Source: Trichobilharzia regenti (lineage: Eukaryota; Platyhelminthes; Trematoda; Strigeidida; Schistosomatidae). From it: DNA of 64,000 nucleotides. Each line of letters starts with the position of its first letter. The first letter of the stretch is position 1. The DNA is taken from positions 84,888,319 through 84,952,318 of the forward strand of contig OX235264.1 in assembly GCA_944472135.2 (NCBI GenBank), read 5' to 3'. Under the pieces are notes generated by a model, which was not told the DNA's origin, did not search any database, and saw nothing but the letters and a program-made list of their open reading frames with translations. Of this stretch, positions 45,895 through 58,729 are shown piece after piece. A program made the translations under genes and the position numbers.

Positions 45895-46550
45895 AAATCA
45901 AGCACAGGTGGAACGGATGAAAATGTGAAAGCCAGCCAGTCAGAATCGGAAAGGCAAGATACACCTTCATCAAACTGAAACAAGTTCAGAATTCTTCCAC
46001 TTCACTCAGCCAGCATAAACAACAAGATTCGGATTTCCAACATAAATGTGAGGTCAGTCAGCTCCTCTATATGGGTTAGAAACTTGCATTGCTGTCGCGT
46101 CACGAAAAACATTTCCAATAAGCTAATGCAGACTTTTATCAACAGATGCCTCCTTCACTAGTTCCATAGTGAAGATCAAATGACGGGCTGGCCAGAAAGG
46201 ACTAGCAAGACGAAACTCTGGCTGGCTGGGAGCAGACCAACTAAACAAGAGCCAATTGCTCAACAAATATGTAGAAGAAAATGGAGATGAATCGGGCATA
46301 CATTGAGGAGGTCGCTGAATGACATCGCACTCAATGCAGGCTATGGTTCGAATGGAATCCCAATGTGAAGCGACGAGTAGGTGGTCGTTGCGAAGGTGTC
46401 ACGGATGAGATCGTGTGAGTTGGAGGAGACGAGAGATGATGGTCAGTGGTGGAGCTAGCCAGATGAAGAGGATATGGGAAATTAGAAGAAAGTGGGGATA
46501 TGTTGTTGAAGCGGTATGTTCCACTTAGATCTTGAGGGAATAATTATAAT
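45895..46550 (+). mobile_element. RTE-type LINE fragment (subfamily B)
   Basis: Plus strand, from GGTDENVKA through the damaged GSETW region to KWR-like KMEMNR and ALNAG blocks, ending GCGGTATGTTCCACTTAG and (AAT)n. Many frameshifts. Confidence 0.65.
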
Positions 46551-47947
46551 AATATATATCATTTGCTTTCCATAACAGTGACTACAATTATTTATAATGC
46601 GTTTTGAATAGTTGCAAAGACAGATTTTATTCTCCACTTTCATCAGAAAAGACCATATATCATTACTGATTGTTTGAAGTCAGTAGTTAGATGCCATACA
46701 CATCAGCCAGTAGTTATCACTAGCGAGATCTAAATAATTTCATTTTCCAAAGGCCACCGTGGTGGAATTTTAACTCAAACTCTCTAATATGCAAATCATG
46801 CACTAATAGCAGAACTGAGTATACGGGAAGGAGAGAATTAAGTTTTGTGACAGCCACCTGAGGTAATAATTAAATGGTTGAATACAAATGAAGTAGACTA
46901 TGAAATGTTTATTCTAGAATCTCAAAACAAACTTATTATTATACAATTTTTGTCTTCAAGAATGTATGACTCAGTGTCTAGAGAAAGAGTTTATACTTCA
47001 GAAGAAAACATAGTGAATTATTCACAATATTGAATGTTGTCTTAACTGCAAAACAAACACTGAAGTTTTATTATATTACCTATTTATGAAAAATTATTCT
47101 TTATGTTTTTAAAGTTTATGTAAGACATTTTCTTGTTTCTTGTACTAATTGTCTTGTCTAAAAACTATTATTAGCTGTGTGCCGTATTACGAAAGTTAGT
47201 TTGTGTCTCAGTATACTTTAGTTGTAAAATATCTCAATACTATGCAGACCAATTGAGCGATATCTACAATCTCATTCGTTAGATTACTGAGGATTTTAGT
47301 GTTTTTTATTGGGCGAACTTTCACATAAAGAAATACCACTTATTGAATTACTGAAACAAATGTTCATTGGATTGACATGTTAACATTTTAGAAATTTCCA
47401 TTGTGTTTACTGATGTACATAACTAGTATGACCGAATACCAATCACAAATGACACCACATCTTTACTATAACTATGGTTAATCATTAAACCACCATATGA
47501 CTCTTCAATTACTCTTGTGTTAATGCCCATCATCTAAGGTTAATTAAATGTGTCTGTTATTCCACACTGAGTACTTCACTTCAAAGAGTTAACGTTGTTT
47601 GGTATCTCTCTGCTTTATTTGGACGTTAAATGTTTTGTATCTATCGGTTTTGGGCAAAATAAAACCTTCATTGCCAAAACTACAGTGACCTTGGACAACC
47701 AGTCAGATTTCAGGAACAAAAACGCAGGATTACTGTTCAAAAACAAAGTAAAAAGCATTGCAAACTTATTGTTAACACTGTATAGTTGTAGCTTATGTGT
47801 TGTAAGAATGTCTGCAGTCACTACACTGATGACCTTTAGAGAAATTGTACCATGCGCAATATATCTATTCATACAGTTGACTGTAGTTCAGGTACTTTGA
47901 GATCCAGGGATAAATCTGACACAATAGAAAAAAATCCCCATTTAAAC
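46551..47947. other. Unassigned DNA
   Basis: A 101-codon plus frame (47595-47900) and an overlapping 85-codon minus frame are open, but neither has a recognised motif; they end just before the PLE inverted arm. Confidence 0.35.
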
Positions 47948-48155
47948 ATTTAGAAAACAGAAGGATTAAGCGAAGAAATATTTACTTTTCAATTAGATCC
48001 TCATCTCACTCTGGCTCTACTCTAATATACACGTATAGCATTTTTATTACAGTACACACAACAGTTTACCAATCAAGTGGCACTGATATGTTTGTTAACA
48101 ATAATTAGTCAGTGTCAAAATGTCAATGGGTTAATAATTAACGAAGAAAATCAAT
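47948..48155 (+). repeat. Left 208-bp inverted arm of a PLE remnant
   Basis: Inverse of 49108-49315 with few differences (for example GATTAAGCGAAG against GATTGAACGAAG). Contains CACACAACAGTTTACC and GTGGCACTGATATG. Confidence 0.85.
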
Positions 48156-48980
48156 GGTTATGAAAGATGAGAATGGTGTAATGAACATCCTTGACAAGTT
48201 TAATGATGCACATTTAGCAATAGACTTTACTATAGAGAAAGAAAGTAATGACAGTATCTCATTCCTAGACGTCTTCGTGGCAAGGAAAGAAAGTGGCACA
48301 CTAAGAAGGAGTGTGTATAGGAAACCTACAACAACAGGTCAGTACACTCATTTTTTGAGTTTTGTACCTTTGAAATATAAACGTAACCTCGTGAAGTGTC
48401 TGGCTCATAGAGCTAGGTTAATCTGTTCAGACGACTGCCTTAATTAAGAGCTTAAGATTATTAGAGAATTACTTAGAAAAAATGGCTATCCAGATAAATT
48501 CATTGAGAAAAATATGAATTCAGCTCCAAGGAGAGTCAGTATGGCCACAGTTCCGAAAAAAACCAATGTTCATAAAATTGCAGTTCCTCGGTGACAACAT
48601 CAGCGAAATAATAACACAGCGCCTGAAGAATGCAGTTAAAAGAACTTATTATTCAGCAGAGGTACTTTGTCTCTTCACAGTATCGTCTAACGTGGTTAAG
48701 CAAGGGACAAAAAAGATCTATTCGTAGTTCCATTTTAGCCCACTTGGTTGATACTGAGTATAAGATTGATGTGAATTCTGCATTTAAAATTATTTATCGC
48801 ATTCCTACTAATCTTAATTTTGCTGTACGAGTTCGTTTTCTACATACAGCTGAAGCGATAGGAATCCACCTGAAGAAGCCAAGCCTATGTGTTCAGAAGA
48901 AATTTGTACAGCCACTTTCCTTACCGTGGCTATCGTCACAAGAATGCATAAACAGGACTACGTCGTCCCCCTCCCCCTAA
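48154..48980 (+). mobile_element. Penelope-like element remnant between inverted arms
   Basis: Plus strand: VMKDENGVMNILDKFNDAH, ISFLDVFVARKESG, YRKPTTTGQYTHFLSF and VKCLAHRARLIC form the RT C-terminus; after a stop, LLRKNGYPDKFIEKN. A shifted frame gives SSILAHLVDTEYKIDVN, RVRFLHTAEAIGIHLK and KPSLCVQKK of the endonuclease end. The RT core and the GIY-YIG catalytic start are missing. Confidence 0.8.
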
Positions 48981-49107
48981 ACCTATAAAAAATTATAATT
49001 GTCTAAATTATTTTATTTATATTTATTTTGACCACTTCATCTTTAATTTACGTGTTATCCTTGTAAAATTAATTTATTCTATCCATTTCTACCTTTTAAA
49101 TGTGTGT

Positions 49108-49315
49108 ATTGATTTTCTTCGTTAATTATCACCCCATTGACATTTTGACACTGTTTAATTATTGTTAACAAACATATCAGTGCCACTTGATTGGTAAACT
49201 GTTGTGTGTACTGTAATAAAAATGCTATACGTGTATATTAGAGTAGAGCCAGATTGAGATGAGGATCTAATTGAAAAGTAAATATTTCTTCGTTCAATCT
49301 TTCTGTTTTCTAAAT
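49108..49315 (-). repeat. Right 208-bp inverted arm of a PLE remnant
   Basis: Inverse of 47948-48155; together they enclose 952 bp of PLE-derived sequence. Confidence 0.85.
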
Positions 49316-49445
49316 TTCTGACACTATCCTTCAACCTGTTCCTAACTCTAACCATAATCCTTCCTCCCAATCTCAAATTTAACCCTAAAACTAATTTTAA
49401 CCCTTGATTCTAACCCTAAATCTTGAAAACCATAACCCTACCTAA
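49316..49445. repeat. Degenerate telomere-like TAACCC tract
   Basis: Repeated TAACCCTAAA, TAACCCTTGA, TAACCCTAAA and TAACCCTACC units, about six over 120 bp, directly after the PLE inverted arm. Flatworm telomeres use TTAGGG, of which this is the complement. It could also be a simple A/C-rich tract. Confidence 0.45.
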
Positions 49446-51589
49446 TTGTATAGATTTGCAGAAACAGTACCTAATAAATATGTAGATTACCCCTCCAACC
49501 CACCCCCCAAAAAAGCAGACGTGATTTGATTTGGAATGACATTTCATAGCATTCTTTGTGTCTGGTCACTTCTTTAAGATCAACTTTTGTAAGACCTTAA
49601 CTTTTGCTATGATACTTTAGCTTCGCCTGATTTTGTATCAAAGTGATATTTTTTGTGTTTCAGAAATTTCAGACAAGTCGCCTGTGTTTCATCTTTAAGC
49701 ACCCTTGAACTGTCTATCGTTAGTAATATCTAGGCAGATTATGCGATCTATTCAATCATAATCACTCTAAATAAACTGTTTTGTTTTTATCATAAAATGA
49801 ATCAGTGAACTAGTGAAGACAAATTATCGAATGACTAACAGGCAAGTCCTCTCAAACAGGTATCTCAAATTCAGAGACAGAGAGTTATGAAACGCTCATC
49901 GTCATAAAAAAACATCAAATAGCAGGGAGATAATTTTTGACTTCAGTGAAGGTAAATGATACGGCGTTGTGAAGATACATGGGAGACGTGAAACGAAAAT
50001 AAAGAAACACAATCTGGAGATCAGAAGTGGTACAACACGGAAGATCTGTACAAATGATGCGTTGAAGATAAGGTGTACATAATTTGCCTATACAAAGGTA
50101 CCAATTTCCTAATAAGCTTTGCTTTGCCTAGCCTTCGTCTTTTTTCACACCGTTTCACAGATATCTTTCTTTGTTTACCACAATTTAATTTCATTACTAA
50201 GTCTACTTAGTGAACAAAAAAGTTGTTTTTTGATGTTCAGATTTATTGTATAGTGAAATTAATTAGAGGACCCCTGATGAGTAAAATGGATAAATGCTAT
50301 TTTATATTCTCATCTAAGCCGTTATGGAACTCGTGAATTCATCTGAAAACGAGTATGAGAATCCTAGATGTTGTGTTGTACATTATTCACGTATTCCTCT
50401 CAAATGGTGTTTCATATTTGAAACTTATTTTAAATTCTGATATCTGTAATTGTCATGCTATGACAAATCGGAATCTGATTCATGTGAATAAAGAAAAAAA
50501 TGCCCTTTGACCAGAAATACACATCCAAATTTGTTTAAATATACCATTAAATGATCCAGAAATTCTGTAGTTTTCTGCTCCTACATGGAAGGAACTGATT
50601 ATTTTCACAGAAGTCAGAGGCTGTATACAGTCATATTTCCCTAAATAATATTCACAAGATCATGTCCACTCCCAACTTTTCACTGAAGAAAATAAAACGA
50701 AAATTAGCCAGCCAAGCATAATTGACATATTCTTACCTAGAATATACCACATACTATGTCAGTTTTATCAAGGCGGTAAAGTGAGATGCTGATAAATGGA
50801 CAGACAAACTGGGTATATGGGTATATGGTACATCATGGAGACTTATTCTGACAGATTAAGCCTCATTTCTTGGACGCAATGGTTTAAACGATGTTTCAGA
50901 AATAGTTTTTATTTCCATCTCATTCATTAATGCTAAAATAAAAGTATTATTGTGGTGAGTGCTACTTACAATCAGATATAAGTAGTATATCAGTAAACAA
51001 ATTCAAAAAAGTAGCAATATTTTTTGGACACTGGTAAAAGCAATCGAAGAAAAAAACTATGAGAAAAACGTCACAACACTGAGCGGAATGCAACAAGCTA
51101 TCGAATGTGGTGATATTCGACTAATTTGCAAATGGTGTGCAATTCATGACTAAAATAAGGTGTGCCAAATTATATACCTACAATGCATCTGCCCTAATAA
51201 AAGCTCAGCCTTGAAGTCGCATAGGCCTTTTCTTCTGTGTAGTATTACTGCTAAATTTAAACACCTTTAGCTACTTCTATATACATACTCTTTCGTTAAT
51301 TGAGTCTAATCAATCCAATTTATCTTAAAGTATGCTCTCATTTTCTTATTACTTGTAATGAATGCCTTTGTTTACGCAGATCCCGTGACCATTAACTATT
51401 TAATATGGATCTTCTAATATCAAGTTAAAAAAATAATTATGAATTAGTAAGCTGAATAACATCCTAATTCTGGTCAAGATTTAAAGCAGGAATGTTCATT
51501 AAAGGTTATATTTTGTTGAATAAAGACATCGTTGGTTGCATTCATTGACTAAAGTAAATACTGAACTAACCAAAATTTCTCTTTAATAT
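49446..51589. other. Unassigned DNA
   Basis: AT-rich with no matched repeat or convincing exon. Confidence 0.4.
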
Positions 51590-52845
51590 AAGACTCTATA
51601 TACTACGGATCATCAATGAACAAAGCTTGGAATGGCAGTCACCTCTCTATCTCAACTTCATCGACTTTGAGAAGGCCTTCGACAGCGTCGATCGAGAGGT
51701 CATTTGGAAACTACTTCGCTACTACGGGGTCCCATCGACAATCATACATCTCATCCAACAGTTATACGACAATGCTCCATGCCAAGTAACCCACAACGGG
51801 AAACTTACGGAAGCCTTCGAAGTGAGGACGGGAGGGAGGCAAGCTGGCTGTCTACTATCACCAATGATCTTCCTGATTGCAGTAGATTGGATAATGCGAC
51901 AGACAACGGCAACCAACGAGGGAACGGGCATAAAATGGACTGACACAAAAGACTTGGAGGATCTGGACTTCGCCGATGATGATATATGTGTGATTTCCCA
52001 CAAACTGGAAGATATGCAAGTGAAAAGCAACAAGTTGGCAGAAGAAGCATCCAAAGAAGATAGGACTTCAAGTGAACATAGATAAAACAGAGGTGATGAA
52101 GATTCCTAACCAACATCAACAGCAACAACAACAACAACAGACAACAATCAGCCAGCGTAAATGGGAGGAACCTGAAAGAAACAACCTCCTTTACCTACCT
52201 ACCGGGGAAGCATCGTTTCAACTACAGGCTATCGGAACTGACGAGGATATCAAAGCCAGAGTCGGAAAAGCAAGACAGGCTTTCATTACCCTTAAGTCTG
52301 TGTGGAGGTCAACAGCACTCAGCATCAAAAATAAGATCCGGATTTTCAACTCCAATGTGAAGTCAGTCAGTGCTACTATACGGATGGATCAGAGACTTGG
52401 CCAGCTCGTCATCAAGAGCATCTCAAACCAACTTCAGACCTTCATTAACAGTTGTCTTTGCTCAACACTACTCAAGATCAGATGGCCGGCCAGAAAAGAT
52501 CAGAAACAGGGATCTCTGGCAGTGAGCGAACCAACCCTGCAGGAACCGATTGTGAAACAAATAGGCAGGAAGAAATGGAGATGGATTGGCCATACGATGA
52601 GGAAACCATCAAGTGACATCACACGACAGGCTATCGCTCGAGTGGAACCCGAAATGGAGGCGGCGAGTTGGTCGTCAATGCGAGGGTGACTTGGAGGAGG
52701 TCATGCGAGGAGGAGATGAAAGCATGTGGACAGACCTGGAGCGGGGTGAAAAAGTTGTCAGAAAACAGAAGGCAATGGAGATGCGCAGCTGAAGCCCTAT
52801 GTTCCTCTAGGAACTAAAGGATACAATAATAATAATAAATAAGAC
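51590..52845 (+). mobile_element. RTE-type LINE (subfamily B), longest copy, with RT catalytic motifs
   Basis: Plus-strand RT frame 51627-52054: YLNFIDFEKAFDSVDREV (A box, catalytic D), YGVPSTIIHLIQQLYDN, GGRQAGCLLSPMIFLI (B box) and DLEDLDFADDDICVISH (C box, FADD). A frameshift near 52050 is followed by NIDKTEVMKIPNQ with a CAA/CAG-rich tract, then FITLKSVWRSTALSIKNK, IRIFNSNVKSVSAT, FINSCLCSTLLKIRW and KKWRWIGHTMRKPSSDIT to 52689. The tail is CCCTATGTTCCTCTAGG plus (AAT)n. The 5' part with the AP endonuclease is absent. Catalytic Asp residues are intact, but the element is truncated. Confidence 0.85.
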
Positions 52846-53406
52846 TCATAAAAGTGAATTGTTGGATGGATGTATTTAGCTAAGGCTGCTTTGTTTTGAT
52901 TTGTTGGTGCATCTTACTTGAGTAGAACAATTAGATCCAGCGAATGCCTGCTCATTCATTAGACAATCAATTATTTTTAACTCAAGAATGTCTATGTACG
53001 ATAGATATCTATGAATAGTCGGTTTAATTCACTTCCTCATAAATAACGCTTGCATGAGGTCAAAACTTCCACCTGTCAAAAACTGAGACTTAATAAGGTC
53101 TTAACTTGGTAATTTACATTTATAAGTAGGAAGTATTTTCAGCTGTTGTATACTAAAGTATGTATTTTCGAAACGTTATCAAATGTTATCCACTTTCAGA
53201 TGTACTTTATACAAAACGACTTTAATTTAGCCTACCAGATACAAAGAAAGGTAAAATTAAGTTAATAGCTCAGAGGAGTGGTGATTATTGAATCATATTC
53301 CTGACTCTTCTATGAAATTCTGTGACGCAGACTTTTAATTCATCTTCAGTCATCACCATCTTTATCAGTAGCAGTCTTTAAAAGGCTTTTGCAAATAGTC
53401 ACACTG
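52846..53406. other. Unassigned AT-rich DNA
   Basis: No gene or matched repeat. Confidence 0.4.
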
Positions 53407-53627
53407 GATCTCACCCTAGTGGCTTAGTGGTCTACAAGCTCGCCTTGTAACCAGAAGGTCCTGGGTTGGAAGCCTAGCGGTGGATATGCACTGATGAAGC
53501 GTCTCAAACTATGATGAAACAGCTGTCCAGTACTTCCAGGTTCTTCACTGGTTCTCTAAACGATATCAGCTTATGTTAAAATCCTGTAACTAACCAATCA
53601 AATCCTTACAAACTAATACTTGAAAAT
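53407..53627 (+). mobile_element. SINE B, plus-strand copy
   Basis: Head GGCTTAGTGGTCTACAAGC (A-box side), GGTCCTGGGTTGGAAGCC (B box), then hammerhead-like block CACTGATGAAGCGTCTC and GATGAAACAGCTGTCCAGTAC, and the end block GGTTCTCTAAACGATATC. It shows the order head, hammerhead, end block clearly. Confidence 0.7.
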
Positions 53628-53762
53628 ATTAATGTTTTGGCCACATGTAAATTGTACAGTCCCACTTTAATCTACCGAACGAAACTAGAAAATAGGTGAT
53701 TGTAAATATATATATGGAAATATTCCTTTCGCTCAGCATGTTTAGTATGTGACTGTAGAGGT

Positions 53763-54000
53763 CTTTTTTTATTCCTTTGCGTTCCCAGTGGAACATAGGG
53801 CTTCAAGCTAGAGGCTTGGGGTTTCTGTAGCAATGCTTGCTTATTATTTTATGGGATGGGGTTGGTAGCCTCATGCCCAGCTTTCCTTCTTTATTAGTCT
53901 TATTAGTAGCTTAGCGAGGTAAAGGATTACATCAGCCGAAAAGCGAATCCCGGACCACCTGTCTGGTCGGTAAGCACCTTACTGCTGTGCTACCGACGCA
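53763..54000 (-). mobile_element. SINE C with 10-bp target-site duplication
   Basis: Minus-strand full-length copy: poly-T, tail TTGCGTTCCCAGTGGAAC, body GGGGTTGGTAGCCTCATGCC and head ending CTACCGACGCA(C). CTGTAGAGGT flanks it at 53753-53762 and 54001-54010. Confidence 0.8.
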
Positions 54001-54010
54001 CTGTAGAGGT

Positions 54011-56204
54011 AGACGCCAAAATTTCTGACCCGCCTGCTTTAACTATTCAAGTGTTGGCAAGATTCGGTTTATTCAGCAAACAAATGCTAATTTACAGAAG
54101 TTACAAGTGAATCTGAAAGAAAAAACATTAGTTGTAGAAAGATTTGAACCCATGAACTTTCGTTTACTAATGACACACTTAACTGACTCAGCCATGAGTT
54201 CAAACTGCTGAGAAGAACTTAAGTGTACTAAGGATTTAAGGTATTAATTAACTGATTTAGTGGTATGCAAGTCTACTACACATCACATCAGTTTCCTAGG
54301 TGTATGAAGGCAGGATAAGTTTTTGACAGAACAGTAAGAAGACATAATTTATCTGAAACGTGTAATGTATTTATGCAACACATTCCGGAGATTCTTATCA
54401 CAGACGTCCTAAATATGGTCTCAATAGGTTAAACGTCTCAGATCAAATATGTCTTCTTCTTATTTTGTCAAAATTCATAAGGGGAATTAATTGCTTTAAA
54501 GATAAGCCTTGTAATACACTTTCATGAAACACTATGAAGCCATCCACGTTGAACAGGTTAGTTTTAATTAGACAGAGTGGTGAATAAACTTTAAGAGAAA
54601 TACTGGACATCACCGTAAAATGTGATGGTATTTACTAAAGTCGCTTAAAAGTAACCATTTCGTTGGCAATGAGCCAGACCTTTAATTGTGAGGGTTATTT
54701 ACGCTAACTAGTGGCTGAAAACCGAGTCATTGGCCAGGCCAATGCTCCGCAGCTCCACTGAAGACCACCGAAACTCATATTGTGACGAATGAGGTTTAAT
54801 TTTTGAGTTTTTTAATTCATTAACACATAAATTCTTCAGGCTGCTCATGATTTTCGATACGTTATAAAAAATCATTTATGCTATTTCTTATCTATTTGAT
54901 TGCCTATCGTTATATTCTAGTAAAGAGTGGTGTGTATGAATAAGTAGTCTCATATAAGCACGAATTCTAATTTACAAGGGTTCTTTTTGCTTCATTAAGT
55001 AGGCCGTGATTACTGCCATGCAATCGATTAACAAGCTCATTAAATACATCTTTTTTCTTATAATCATTTGTGAACTTGCTTTTTCTATAAGAAAAAACAC
55101 TACTCATGAAAATAACTTTGATCAATATTTAGTTGGTTGTTCTTTCAATTTCACAAAAAATCAACTTTACTGTCTGGAATGATAAAGACAAACCGGTCAA
55201 CTTGGTTGATATGCGTAAAGCAGTATTTTAGTATGTTCATTACTAACTAGATGGTTTAAAAATACATTGGTTTTTATAATATCATTTATTCTAGTTAAGT
55301 ATACTTTGTGTCCTTTACACATAGTTGTAGGTGGGTATAAACTTGACATAAGTTAAAAATTCCATCTTTATTGAAGAGTATCAATTAGGAATTATTGCTA
55401 GTTTTTGCCACTACTAAGAATTGTTCAGACAATATTATTTGGCAGCACGATGAAGTACTGCAATGAAAGTTGATAGTGCAGACAATCCCTATCTCAGAGG
55501 AGAACACTGATATTTTTGTGTAGAAAGTAATACAGTAATATGTTCTTTGAGATGTTGGTGGAAAGTATTAGTTGCAATGTTGTTCAAAAATTTGAATAGC
55601 TCCATTCTTAGTGTATAATTTTTCCACCTGTGATTTCAACACATAGATTTGCCCTCGTTTGTTGTGATATGCATATATTAGTGAAATGAATTTGCATGAT
55701 GCTAATGACTGAGGGTTGTAAGTGATGATTCGTTGAACACCATTCACATTGACCAGTAGTACTTGTTTGTTAGGCTAAAGTGATCCAAAGGAATAAATGA
55801 TGAGATTTCATCTTGAACTGTGTAAATTATCAGTATTATCAATTCATTCAAATAGCTAGTTAGAAATCGGCTAGTTTGAAGTGATGCGGTTCTCCCAGCT
55901 CAGCTAAACCAAGTACTTTGCTAATGAAATCGATCAGTAACTAGCGAAAAGACTATCCGGTGTGTAGATCATTTTCATCTGGCTAGCAGGTACTACTAGT
56001 TGATGTAAGTAGTGCCCAACTATTCATGTCTATCAGTCAGTATTATATACCGTCATGCATCTATGCTTGATTTACTGCTTGTCATATAGCGTATCATCTG
56101 AATAATTTCCATTTCCAAAGGAAATTGTTGTGAAATTTCACCTCAAACTTTGTAAAGTACAATGACTTCACTTCCTTCAACAATTGATTTTTTTTAAGGT
56201 TTGA
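54011..56204. other. Unassigned DNA
   Basis: No gene or matched interspersed repeat recognised; a few tRNA-like words near 54140 (GAACCCATGAAC) are insufficient for a call. Confidence 0.4.
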
Positions 56205-56440
56205 TCACGGATCGACATTAGTCAGAAAAACAATGGACAACTAGGGAATACTGGATAGCCATTTCGTCCCAGTTAGGGACTCTTTAGTAGTATGCACGTG
56301 CTGGGGTTCCACTCCAAGTTTTTCTTCATTTAAAAGGCGCTCTCATAGACCACTCAAACACACACTCCATGAATTCCAGCTCCTACTAGTTCGTCATTAT
56401 ATCGTGACGGGCACTAGCCAATATCGACGGTGAGTATATG
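56205..56440 (-). mobile_element. SINE B
   Basis: Minus strand: end block ACATTAGTCAGAAAAACAATGG, hammerhead-like CTAAAGAGTCCCTAACTGGGACGAAATGG (core G5 changed to A), GGGTTCCACTCC in the B-box area, and the GGCACTAGCCAATATCGACGG 5' block. Confidence 0.65.
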
Positions 56441-56496
56441 GAACATTGTGGAAATGGTCATAGGGGATTCGACTGATACGGTATACACATACACAC

Positions 56497-56497
<1 letters not shown>

Positions 56498-56552
<55 letters not shown>
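56498..56552. repeat. Long TA microsatellite
   Basis: About 27 TA units preceded by CACATACACACG; the longest TA run in the window. Confidence 0.9.
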
Positions 56553-56555
<3 letters not shown>

Positions 56556-58729
56556 AATAATAATCAATAACAGTAGCGACCCCTTTTCTTTAAAACTGCT
56601 TTAAAAAATGTATATTATAATTTATTCCATTAACAAAACTGGAAAAAAAAACAAGTGAAAAAATAAGACAAAACAACCACAAACATTCATCAGAAATTGA
56701 AATCAATCACTTCAAGTGTTAATTGATCCAATAACTGTAAGTGTAAAGAAAACATTAACAATAACATTAACGAACAGTACATGTAATATACGGTTATATA
56801 TGTCCATATATGGTCAGTTTATAATAAAGAATATGGAAAAATAAATACAAGAAATACAAGGAGTTTTATTTCGTCAAGTTTACTTCGACATACAGTATGA
56901 AGAAAATTTAAGTAGACTAGTGAGTGCGTGAATGAGTAATAGTCGAACAGGTAGTAGGTATATTATATAATTTCACATACTTTATGATGTTTAAAAATAT
57001 ATAATTGAAAGAATATATTTGATACTACTTTATTACTTTACAGACAGTACATGTATTCAGCTAACCATGGTTGTCATCATCATCACCATTATTTTATTTA
57101 GAAAGAAAGTTGACTTAGTAACAGGTATTCATGTTAAACAGATTGTTTTGTTCAGCTTAAAATGCATTTGACTTGTACACAATTGATTAGGATAATTTTA
57201 GTGTTTTCAACTTGTTTATGTTCACTTCTAGTTATATCCTGCTATGATTGTAATTTAAGAAAATATCATTAATGTAACCTATAAAAGAAGAATATTAAAT
57301 TTCTTTTGATTTTTACACATATTTATCCATATTCCTCCTTTTGTGTTTCCATATCTTCTACTTGGTTTTAAGTTGTTGCAGTTTTAAAAATAAATTAGAG
57401 TAGCTTTCAGATAAGAATGAAGTAACACTATCACTGTGTTAACAATAATTCCATGGACTCTTTAAGGTGGCCACTGATATGATAAGATAACAGCGACAGG
57501 ATAAACTGTGAGAAGTAATACGAATATGTCTATATACCCTAGAAAAAGATATTCTAGAATAAAAGTTATGTTTATAAACGTCAACACAGTAAGTTATAAA
57601 AAAAATATTATGAAATATATATATATATATAAAGAATATTTAACTCAGAAAAAAGTGATACCCTTATAGATGCACCGTGTTTACTAGGGCATAGAACTAC
57701 CTTTAAGATAAAAGACAAAAGAAAAGAAAAACAATAGCAGCAAAGAGAGATAACAGTGTGTGTGTGTGTGTGTGTCACCTCGTTAGACTCTTGAGGGGGT
57801 TCGTATGCGTTGTTGTGATGGTTATTCATCATGATGATATTGATGTGATCGGTGAAATGAAGATAATATCACTTGTAGTAATAATGCTTCCAATGAGGAG
57901 GATGCTAACGACGACAACAATAAAGAATATTTGAGAAAAAAATGAACAGATGAGAGAGAAAAAAATGTCAGAAAATATAAGTTGTTTATAGGCGTGAAAG
58001 ATAAAACTCCACTGAAGTATGCAAGCAAGATGAATGAAAGAACGTTGGTGTATAAACATTTATGGTATATTTCCATAGTTGCCTCTGTTTTGTTTAACAA
58101 GTATTTTCTATGATGGAGAATGATTGGTATATTATTTGTGTTCTTTAAACACTTTTATATGATGGCTGTAAATTGAAGAAGTAACATTATATATGCATAT
58201 CATCTTAAATTCATGAATACTTCATAAACAAGTTATATTCGCGCCTTGACACTTTTCAATGTTATAATGTTTACTCAACTAGTACAGATCAATTGAGAGG
58301 AACAAGGGTACGGTAAAGAAAGTCGGAGAACGAAAGAGTTAAGCTAGTAAATACCTAGAATAGTGTAAAGAAAAAAGATAAGGGATTGCAGCAAAATACA
58401 TAGGTGTAATTGTTAACTAAAAAGAATTGTGTGTGAATACTTCAACTGTTTTATACACCTGATGTATACTGCTAAGTAATTCTAGTTTATAGAGAGGAAA
58501 GAAGTGAAGACAATGAAAGAAGTTTGGTATTACTATACAACTCATATGACACTAAGGCAGGAAAGCATTTCAACTTAAAGACAAGATAACAAATAAGAAA
58601 GAAAAAGGAAAATGATAATATTATTAAGAAAAAAGAAAGAGTTTGTAGACTCAAATAAATGAACTAACAAAACCGTAGAACCTATTGAAAGGTGTTTGAT
58701 TCTTTGTTTGTTTTATTTTCCCCTTCGCC
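56553..58729 (-). other. 3' flank, probably including the 3' UTR, of gene 2
   Basis: No coding potential or known transposon is seen here apart from a (TG)10 run and short TA runs. Purine-rich on the plus strand, hence pyrimidine-rich on the gene 2 strand. Several AATAAA-like hexamers lie on the minus strand, the first within 20 nt of the stop codon, so the true 3' end cannot be fixed. The lack of interspersed repeats across 2 kb is unusual for this window and fits a long 3' UTR. Confidence 0.4.
57756..57775. repeat. (TG)10 microsatellite
   Basis: Ten TG units in the 3' flank of gene 2. Confidence 0.9.

Noticed and set aside
47595..47900. A 101-codon host gene
   Set aside because: An overlapping antisense frame of similar length is equally open, and there is no motif or splice context.
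52072..52126. A poly-Gln host gene (CAA/CAG run)
   Set aside because: It is the CAA/CAG-rich linker of the RTE-B ORF after its RT domain.
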